A stretch of 64,000 nt of DNA, taken from NCBI RefSeq assembly GCF_029906645.1, contig NZ_JARYGZ010000001.1, positions 2,227,208 to 2,291,207 on the forward strand, in the 5' to 3' direction. The DNA is from Sphingomonas oryzagri (GTDB taxonomy: Bacteria > Pseudomonadota > Alphaproteobacteria > Sphingomonadales > Sphingomonadaceae). Of the stretch, positions 58,099-64,000 are shown one piece after another. Both the position numbers and the translations under genes were made by a program. Positions within the stretch are counted from its first letter, which is position 1, and each line of letters begins with the position of its first letter. The notes beneath the pieces were generated by a model. It was not told where the DNA came from and ran no database searches. It was given only the letters and a program-made list of their open reading frames with translations.

Positions 58099-59898
58099 TC
58101 AGCCCGTGACCCCTTGATAGGGTCTGTAGAGGCCGGTTCCGGCCCAGGCGGGAACCTGCACGTTCACGGCCCTGCCCCGCATCCAGCTGGAGGCGGCGTT
58201 CGGATCACCGGTACCCGTGTAAGCGGCTATATAGGGATATGGATAAACGGGACGACTGCGGGCAGGGCCGGTCGGCTGCGGAGGCATGCCGGGCGGCGGC
58301 CCCATTGCGCCGCGCGGTGGCATAGCGCCCTTCGCGCCCGGGGGCGGGCCGGCCGGGCCAGGATGGCCACCGCCGGGCAGTCCGAACATTGTGGTCTGCG
58401 TCGGTGTTCGGGTAACGATGGCATCAGGCGCCCGACCGCCCTCGACCCATGCCATGACCGGCGTGAGCAGGTCGAAAGCGCTGGGCCCCTCGCCGCCCGA
58501 GCAATGGCCCATGCCGGGCATGAGATAGAGGCGCTCGAACGAGGCTGCCCTCGCCTCGCCCATCGTGGCCTTCAAGGCATCGTTGTAGGCGATCGTGTTG
58601 ATCGGCGAGATGTGCGGGTCGGCCCAACCGTGGAACAGGATCAGCTTTCCCCCTCTGTCGGCGAATGCGGACAGATCCGGGCTCGTCGAATCGAACAGCC
58701 TGTAGCGCTCGACGAGCCGCTCGAACGTGGCATGGTCGAAAGTGACCTTGTCGACCGTCGCTGGCTGTCCGTTCGAGAAGATCAGGTTGCCCATCGATCC
58801 GTTGGCGATGATCGAGCTGAAAATCGGCTGGTCCGCGGCCATCGGCACATAGACGCCGGCCCACTGCAGTTCCGAGCCATATTGCGGGCCGCCAACAGTC
58901 AGGCGTTCCCCAGTCTTCGGATCACGCGGACCGGCATAGAACCGGCGCGCGACCTCGGCTTCCTGCGCGGTGAGACAGGTGGACGGATCCTGCCCGCCCC
59001 TGCAGACCGTAGCCGCCGGATCGAACCGGCATTGGCCAGGGGCCGAGATCAGCCCGTCGACCTGGCCGTCAAGACCGTCGCACGCCTTGAGCACGGCGGC
59101 GTGCAGTATGGGCAAGCGGCTTGCAAGCAGGATCGCACCTCCATCGGGACCGGTGTTCGATCGTGCCTGCCACGCATGATAGAGACTGTTCTGCACGACG
59201 AAATTCATGGCCGGCGCCCCGGCTACGATGCCGTTGAAATCTTCAGGAAAGCGCTGGGCCTCGACGAGCGCTTCGCGCCCGCCATCGGAGCATCCGGAGA
59301 AATAGGAGAAGCGCTCGCCCTGCCCGTAAAAGGCGTGGATCAGCGCCTTTGCCGCGACGGCGGTCAGGTGGACGCCCCGATAGGCGAAGTCGGCGCGCTT
59401 CTGCGGATCGCGACCGAAGTCGCCATCCATGCCTTCATGTCCCATGTCGCTCGAGGCGACGACGAAGCCGGACGCATCGACGGTGGGGCATCCGTCGGCG
59501 GCTCCGATCCGGATGTTGAGGTTGCCACACAGGCCTCCACATCCGGTCTGCAGGTAGCGCTGGGTCCATGTTTTCGTGGGGAGTTCGACCCGGAATTTGA
59601 TCGCGGGCGCGAGTGTACCCTCGACGGCGCAGACCGTCGCCTGCTGCGCGCCTACCGTCTCTACCGCGCTGTTGATGACGCTCCCCGCGCCACCGATATG
59701 GACGAGGTCGACCTTTGCGAGCGCGGCGCAGTCGCTCGTTGCCGGAACGGCCGCGAGCGACGCGACGCCCGCCGCGCCGCTCGGCTCTGCCCCCCGCGCC
59801 TTCGGTTGGATCAGCAGAATGGCCGCGATGAGCAATGCTGCGAACAGCGCCAGTGGCCCGCTCCACCCCGCGCCATGTGCTATCGTTCGGATCGACAC
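58099..59898 (-). CDS. tannase family esterase (second)
   Basis: 599 residues with an N-terminal hydrophobic segment (LALFAALLIAAILLIQP). Canonical tannase motifs: FSYFSGCSDGGREALVEAQR (Ser 204 next to Cys 203), 'AWQARSNTGPDGGAILLASR', LILFHGWADPHISP (acid region) and LYLMPGMGHCSGGEGPSAFD (His-Cys). It would hydrolyse galloyl esters to gallate in the periplasm. Near residues 505-545 it carries a Pro/Gly/Met-rich collagen-like insert before the conserved YPYPYIAAYTG tail. It is 43 bases downstream of the tautomerase gene. Confidence 0.9.
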   Translation of the reverse strand: MSIRTIAHGAGWSGPLALFAALLIAAILLIQPKARGAEPSGAAGVASLAAVPATSDCAALAKVDLVHIGGAGSVINSAVETVGAQQATVCAVEGTLAPAIKFRVELPTKTWTQRYLQTGCGGLCGNLNIRIGAADGCPTVDASGFVVASSDMGHEGMDGDFGRDPQKRADFAYRGVHLTAVAAKALIHAFYGQGERFSYFSGCSDGGREALVEAQRFPEDFNGIVAGAPAMNFVVQNSLYHAWQARSNTGPDGGAILLASRLPILHAAVLKACDGLDGQVDGLISAPGQCRFDPAATVCRGGQDPSTCLTAQEAEVARRFYAGPRDPKTGERLTVGGPQYGSELQWAGVYVPMAADQPIFSSIIANGSMGNLIFSNGQPATVDKVTFDHATFERLVERYRLFDSTSPDLSAFADRGGKLILFHGWADPHISPINTIAYNDALKATMGEARAASFERLYLMPGMGHCSGGEGPSAFDLLTPVMAWVEGGRAPDAIVTRTPTQTTMFGLPGGGHPGPAGPPPGAKGAMPPRGAMGPPPGMPPQPTGPARSRPVYPYPYIAAYTGTGDPNAASSWMRGRAVNVQVPAWAGTGLYRPYQGVTG

Positions 59899-59941
59899 TG
59901 AGAACCTCCCTCCTAGATATTGTGGTTTGGCGGTGCGCCCC

Positions 59942-61069
59942 TCAGCAGAACACGCACCCGTCCATCAGCTTGCGCGCCGTCCTGAGCAGCGCCGCGGCCT
60001 CAACCCCTCCTGATGCTGCACTCACGTCGAGCACACAGCTCATCTCGCCAGTCGGATGCTCGACCGAGAGCGTCTTCCGCAGGCCATTGGGCACGGTGGC
60101 AAGTTCTGCTGCGGTCGAGCCTTCGACGAAGCATGCTGTCGCGACGGTCACGGCGCCGAAGACGCCGATGGTGGCGTGGGCCCTGTGTGGAATGAAGCTC
60201 CGGACCGTGATAGCGCCGCCGCGGCGTGGCGCGGCCACCAACATGATCTTGGGCACGCTCTTCTCTCGGACGTCTCCGAGGTTCATCATCGGTCCGGCCT
60301 CGAGCCGGATCGCCTCGATCCGGGCCTTCACCTCGAACGCCGTATCAAGCTCGTCCCTATCTTCATATCCAGTCACGCCGACGTCGGCGGCCCTCATGAC
60401 AACGCATGGCATGCCATTATCGATAAGGGTGCATGCGACGCCGTTGATCATGTCAAAGGGCCTGCCCGTCGGCAGGAGAGCGCCGCAGCTCGAACCAGCG
60501 GTGTCGCGGAATTCCAGCAGGATCGGCGCCGCCGTGCCTGGCACGCCGTCGATTGAGGCCTCTCCTTCGTAGGTTGGTCGGCCATCCGGCGTTTGGACGG
60601 TCGCGACTGCAACCTGGCCCGTATTCGCCATGAGAATCGAAACGCGGGTCTCGTTTGCGCTTGCCGCGACGAGCCCGCGCTCGATTGCGAAGGGGCCAAC
60701 ACCAGCCAGCATATTTCCGCAATTTTGACTATCGCTGACGATCGCCTGATCGACGAAGACCTGAACGAACAAATATTCCACGTCCACGCCGTCGCGATCC
60801 GAGGACGAGACGATAGCGACCTTCGAGGTTAGCGGGTCGGCGCCACCCATGCCGTCAATCTGGCGCGGGTCTGGCGAGCCCATGATGCGGAGCAGCAGGC
60901 CTGCGCGTGCGTCAGGATCCTCTGGCAGATCGGAAGCAAGGAAAAACGCCCCCTTGGAGGTGCCACCTCGCATCCACATGCAGGGGGTCCCGTCGCCACC
61001 GGCGGTAGCCAAGCCGCCGAACACATCAGGGTCCGCGCGCTCGATCTTTTGGACCACTCGATCCGACAT
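59942..61069 (-). CDS. ligU: 4-oxalomesaconate tautomerase (LigU/GalD, PrpF family)
   Basis: 375 residues. PrpF-family opening GTPCMWMRGGTSKGAFFLAS, then SQNCGNMLAGVGPFAIERGL, 'GRPFDMINGVACTLIDNGMP' and RSFIPHRAHATIGVFGAV. LigU/GalD interconverts keto and enol forms (allylic isomerisation) of 4-oxalomesaconate, the product of gallate or PDC-pathway ring cleavage. Its placement with the dioxygenase and LigJ-type hydratase supports this assignment over generic PrpF. Divergent from the LysR gene; upstream of the tannase in one operon. Confidence 0.85.
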   Translation of the reverse strand: MSDRVVQKIERADPDVFGGLATAGGDGTPCMWMRGGTSKGAFFLASDLPEDPDARAGLLLRIMGSPDPRQIDGMGGADPLTSKVAIVSSSDRDGVDVEYLFVQVFVDQAIVSDSQNCGNMLAGVGPFAIERGLVAASANETRVSILMANTGQVAVATVQTPDGRPTYEGEASIDGVPGTAAPILLEFRDTAGSSCGALLPTGRPFDMINGVACTLIDNGMPCVVMRAADVGVTGYEDRDELDTAFEVKARIEAIRLEAGPMMNLGDVREKSVPKIMLVAAPRRGGAITVRSFIPHRAHATIGVFGAVTVATACFVEGSTAAELATVPNGLRKTLSVEHPTGEMSCVLDVSAASGGVEAAALLRTARKLMDGCVFC

Positions 61070-61164
61070 TCGCCCTCCGCGCCGTGGACGACAAGCAATT
61101 CGCGTTGGCCGGATCGAACGCCATTCGATAGAAGCAATAGCGATAAGGAGATGCTAATAGAGAC
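61070..61164. promoter_or_regulatory. divergent promoter, tautomerase / LysR gene
   Basis: A 95-base gap between divergent genes, the classical LysR arrangement. AAGCAATAGCGATAAGG includes an AT-rich patch and AAGGAG precedes the LysR ATG by eleven bases. Confidence 0.4.
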
Positions 61165-62385
61165 ATGGTCAATCCGTTCGACCTAAACCTTCGTCACCTT
61201 CGCGCCCTCGGATCGATCGTGCGCCTCGGCAGCATGCGGGCGGCAGCCGAAGATGCGGGACTTTCGCAGCCGGCGCTTACTCAGGGCCTTGCGAGGCTGG
61301 AGGAACGGCTCGGTGTCGTCCTCTTTGACCGCCGACATGACGGGGTCGCCGCCACGGAAGCTGGGCGCGTGATGGCGGATCGAGCATCGGCGGCTTTCGA
61401 ACGTCTGCATGCGGCGACCAAGGCGGGCGGGCGAGGCTTTTCGAGGCCCGAACTGCTGATGACCAGTACCCAGCTCCGCGCCTTCCTGGCGGTAGCTGAC
61501 CATGGCGGATTTGCGAGCGCCGCCCAGGCGACAGGGATGTCGGCGCCATCGCTCCATCGGGCGGTGCGCGATCTCGGAGAGATTGGCCGACACTCGCTAT
61601 TCGCCAGTCACGGGCGCGGCGTTCAGCTCACGCCGGCGGGGCACCGTCTCGTCCGCGGTGTGCGCCTTGCGGCGACGGAGATTTCCGCTGGCATTGGTGA
61701 GGTTTGCGGCGAGCAGGAGGCAATCGACGGCGTCATCGTCGGCGCCATGCCGCTCGCCAGGGCACGCGTCCTGCCCGAAGCGATAGCGCAGTTCCTCAAC
61801 GGACGCCCGCGATCGAGCCTGCGCGTCGTGGAGGGATCGTGGCGGGAGTTGGTGGAGCCGCTGATCGACGGGGTGATCGATTTTATGATCGGCGCGCTCC
61901 GCGAGGAGATACCGCCGGATCTCGAACAACGTATGCTGCTCCGCGACGAGTTGATCGTCGTCGGACGAGCCGGACATCCACTGGCCGGAAAAGATCCGAC
62001 GATTGCCGAACTCTCTGGCTACGAGTGGGTCGTGCCTGCCGTCGGGGCACCGCTCAGAAGCCAGTGGACCGCCCTTTTCGACGAGGTCGGTCACCCACCG
62101 GCGCCGGTTGAATGCGGTTCCATCATGGTGATCCGCGGCATTCTTGCTGGCACCGATTTGCTGACCTTGCTTTCGCCGGGCCAAGTGTCGGTCGAGATCG
62201 AGAGCGGTCTGCTGTCGCGCATCGGGAAGCCAGTGGCTCATGGCGTGCGAACGGTCGGCATCACCTGTCGGCGAGGATGGCGCCCGACCTCGGTTCAACG
62301 CCGATTCATGGACTGCCTTGAGCAGGTCGCATCAGAGAAGATTCCGGAAAACCTATCAGCCGCCCCTGTTCCGATTGGGCGCTGA
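61165..62385 (+). CDS. LysR-family regulator with two tandem HTH domains
   Basis: 406 residues, about 100 longer than a normal LysR protein. First winged helix at ~8-66 (NLRHLRALGSIVRLGSMRAA, LTQGLARLEERLGVVLFDRR). A second LysR-type helix follows at ~94-155 (TSTQLRAFLAVADHGGFASA, MSAPSLHRAVRDLGEIGRHS). Then comes one effector-binding domain (VIVGAMPLARARVLPEAIAQ, DELIVVGRAGHPLAGKD). It probably regulates the divergent tautomerase-tannase operon and/or the downstream dehydrogenase and hydratase genes. Confidence 0.85.
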   Translation: MVNPFDLNLRHLRALGSIVRLGSMRAAAEDAGLSQPALTQGLARLEERLGVVLFDRRHDGVAATEAGRVMADRASAAFERLHAATKAGGRGFSRPELLMTSTQLRAFLAVADHGGFASAAQATGMSAPSLHRAVRDLGEIGRHSLFASHGRGVQLTPAGHRLVRGVRLAATEISAGIGEVCGEQEAIDGVIVGAMPLARARVLPEAIAQFLNGRPRSSLRVVEGSWRELVEPLIDGVIDFMIGALREEIPPDLEQRMLLRDELIVVGRAGHPLAGKDPTIAELSGYEWVVPAVGAPLRSQWTALFDEVGHPPAPVECGSIMVIRGILAGTDLLTLLSPGQVSVEIESGLLSRIGKPVAHGVRTVGITCRRGWRPTSVQRRFMDCLEQVASEKIPENLSAAPVPIGR

Positions 62386-62410
62386 AGGCGGCTCGCGGCT
62401 ACCTGCGCGG

Positions 62411-63289
62411 ATGAATATCGGCAGCATTGCGGTGATCGGCTTTGGAGAGGCCGCCCAGGCGTTCGTCGTGGGCATGCCGGGAAAGCTCATCTCCTACGAC
62501 CGGAAGATTGAGACAGTGCATGAGCGCGCCGACAAGCTGGCCGATGGACAGCGGCTTGGCGTGACGATGGCCGGGTCGAACGGGGAGGCCGTCGCGGAGG
62601 CCGGTGTCATCCTTTCGCTTGTGACCGCGGATCAGGCTGAGCAGGCGGCCCGCGCGACGGCTGCCTCGCTTCGTCCGGGCGCCTTCTACTTCGACATGAA
62701 CTCGGTTGCCCCCGACACCAAGCGGCTTTCTGCCGAAGTGGTCGAGAACCAGGGCGGCCTCTACGTTGACGTAGCGGTCATGGCGCCTGTCCACCCCGGC
62801 AGGCGCGCGGTGCCTCTGCTTGTCAGCGGGCCGCATGCCCAGGAGGGCGCGCGCCAGCTGCGTGAGGTCGGTTTCGATATGGTTCGCGTCATCGGGGACA
62901 CGGTGGGCGCGGCCAGCGCGGTAAAGATGATCCGGTCGATCATGGTCAAGGGGATCGAGGCGCTCAGCGCCGAATGCGCGATGGCCGCCAAGCTGTCCGG
63001 CGTGCTCGACGAGGTGATTTCCTCGCTCGACACGAGCTGGCCTAGCGCCGACTGGGTCGCGCGCTTCGACTATAATCTGGATCGTATGCTCGTTCACGGC
63101 CTCCGCCGTTCCGAGGAGATGGACGAGGTGGTAAAGACCATCGAAGGCCTCGGCATGCGCGCGCCGATGTCGCGCGGCACCGCGGAGCGGCAGCGCGAGA
63201 TCGGCGGGTTTCGACTGGCACCGCCCCAAGGTCTCGATTCCAAGCTCGAGCAGCTCGGCACTCTCCTCTCCCATCGCGACAACGGGTGA
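62411..63289 (+). CDS. NAD(P)-dependent dehydrogenase, 6PGDH-like with DUF1932
   Basis: 292 residues from ATG 62411. Rossmann entry IAVIGFGEAAQAFVVGM, then LSLVTADQAEQAARATAASL, YVDVAVMAPVHPGRRAVPLL and the catalytic-region helix 'AASAVKMIRSIMVKGIEALS' with Lys, followed by a helical DUF1932 domain. It is a beta-hydroxyacid or carboxylate dehydrogenase of unknown substrate. Between the regulator and the LigJ-type hydratase (five bases away), it presumably acts on an intermediate of the gallate pathway, although no such step is standard. Confidence 0.75.
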   Translation: MNIGSIAVIGFGEAAQAFVVGMPGKLISYDRKIETVHERADKLADGQRLGVTMAGSNGEAVAEAGVILSLVTADQAEQAARATAASLRPGAFYFDMNSVAPDTKRLSAEVVENQGGLYVDVAVMAPVHPGRRAVPLLVSGPHAQEGARQLREVGFDMVRVIGDTVGAASAVKMIRSIMVKGIEALSAECAMAAKLSGVLDEVISSLDTSWPSADWVARFDYNLDRMLVHGLRRSEEMDEVVKTIEGLGMRAPMSRGTAERQREIGGFRLAPPQGLDSKLEQLGTLLSHRDNG

Positions 63290-63294
63290 ACCGA

Positions 63295-64000
63295 ATGAGT
63301 CTCATCATTGACTGTCATGGCCATTACACGACGGCACCCACGCAACATGATGCCTGGCGCGAAAAGCAGATTGCCGCCTGGAAGGCCGGCGAGCCGGCGC
63401 CGCCTTATCCCGAGATCACGGACGACGAGATTCGCGAGACGGTCGAGGCGAACCAGCTCAGGCTGCTGCGAGAGCGCGGCGCCGACATGACGATCTTCAG
63501 CCCGAGGGCGTCGACGATGGCTCCCCACCTCGGCGACGAGCGGGTGGCAACAGCATGGGCGCAGGCATCGAACGACCTGATCGCGAGGGTGTGCCGGCTA
63601 TATCCGGAGAGCTTCGTCGGCGTCTGCATGCTGCCGCAAAGCCCCAAGGCAGACATGACGGGATCGATCGCCGAACTCGAGCGGTGCGTGAACCAGCTCG
63701 GATTTGTCGGTTGCAATCTCAACCCCGATCCCGGCGGCGGCCATTTCTCGTTTCCGCCCCTGACAGACCGGTTCTGGTATCCTTTTTACGAGAAGATGGT
63801 GGAACTCGACGTGCCGGCGATGATCCATGTCTCGGGCAGCTGCAACCCCGGGCTTCATGCAACCGGGGCATATTATATCGCAGCGGACACCATCGCCTTC
63901 ATGCAGTTGATCGAGGGCGACCTGTTCAAGGATTTCCCGACCCTTCGCTTCATTATCCCGCACGGCGGCGGCGCGGTGCCCTATCATTGGGGGCGATATC
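63295..64000 (+). CDS. ligJ: 4-oxalomesaconate hydratase (LigJ-type amidohydrolase), partial
   Basis: The gene starts at ATG 63295 and runs off the window after 235 residues. Amidohydrolase metal motif IIDCHGHYTTAP near the start, then LLRERGADMTIFSPRAST, 'FVGCNLNPDPGGGHFSFPPL', VPAMIHVSG and FIIPHGGGAVPYHWGRY. These match LigJ, which adds water to 4-oxalomesaconate to give 4-carboxy-4-hydroxy-2-oxoadipate. It belongs to the amidohydrolase-type enzyme of sphingomonads, not the unrelated GalB of Pseudomonas. Confidence 0.9.
   Translation, partial: MSLIIDCHGHYTTAPTQHDAWREKQIAAWKAGEPAPPYPEITDDEIRETVEANQLRLLRERGADMTIFSPRASTMAPHLGDERVATAWAQASNDLIARVCRLYPESFVGVCMLPQSPKADMTGSIAELERCVNQLGFVGCNLNPDPGGGHFSFPPLTDRFWYPFYEKMVELDVPAMIHVSGSCNPGLHATGAYYIAADTIAFMQLIEGDLFKDFPTLRFIIPHGGGAVPYHWGRY

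Overview
The window is high-GC DNA with many TonB-dependent receptors, FecI/FecR-type signalling, a LOV histidine kinase, LysR regulators and a 4,5-cleavage (DesB/LigJ/LigU-type) aromatic pathway. Together these point to a sphingomonad (Alphaproteobacteria, Sphingomonadales). I saw no rRNA, no convincing tRNA and no CRISPR array.

Layout. (1) About 1-6.6 kb is a plasmid or integrative-element accessory module on the minus strand: two DUF2493 paralogues, DUF6878, a frameshifted DUF6915 protein, and a DUF736 protein with an SSB-like acidic tail. It also holds hairpin-rich repeats. (2) 6.9-9.6 kb has a MarR regulator coupled to an MFS transporter, then a ketopantoate-reductase-like gene with an aberrant C-terminus. 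(3) 10-16.6 kb holds two diverged copies of a four-step cassette: a LuxR-type HTH with a C-terminal membrane helix, a small helical protein, a four-helix membrane protein and a winged-helix protein. The second copy also carries a RadC/JAB gene. (4) 16.8-22.1 kb contains secreted proteins, one with an in-frame amber codon, and a LysR/NmrA-type/AtaL-like group surrounded by gene remnants. (5) 22.1-24 kb is a LOV histidine kinase segment whose two ends both fall in broken genes.

(6) 24-35.4 kb is a defence-type island. It carries an E1-like adenylyltransferase lacking its E2 part, coupled to a JAB peptidase, then a convergent HEPN RNase candidate. Next come five tightly overlapping genes: a conflict-system phosphoribosyltransferase, a P-loop ATPase, an unrecognised protein, an SIS-HAD fusion and a PfkB kinase. 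A convergent NADAR gene and an XRE-like regulator follow. This is the best candidate for an undescribed system. The enzyme set suggests synthesis, phosphorylation, dephosphorylation and cleavage of an N-ribosyl or sugar-phosphate metabolite.

(7) 35.8-48.8 kb is an uptake and ester-hydrolysis locus: ECF sigma/FecR/STN-type TonB receptor, a secreted alpha/beta hydrolase, a second TonB receptor, and an operon of tannase-family esterase, PepSY membrane protein and mutarotase-like protein, plus a GlcG/HbpS protein. (8) 49-50.6 kb is a scar containing a hydrolase tail, a 14-G tract, and N-terminally truncated PKHD-type hydroxylase and ApbE genes lying head to head. (9) 50.7 kb to the end is a gallate/gallotannin locus: AAHS transporter, DesB-type gallate dioxygenase, esterase, TonB receptor, AraC regulator, second tannase, 4-oxalomesaconate tautomerase, a LysR regulator with two HTH domains, a DUF1932 dehydrogenase and the start of a LigJ-type hydratase. 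Gallate esters would be bound at the outer membrane, hydrolysed in the periplasm, imported and ring-cleaved. The final aldolase step is not in the window.
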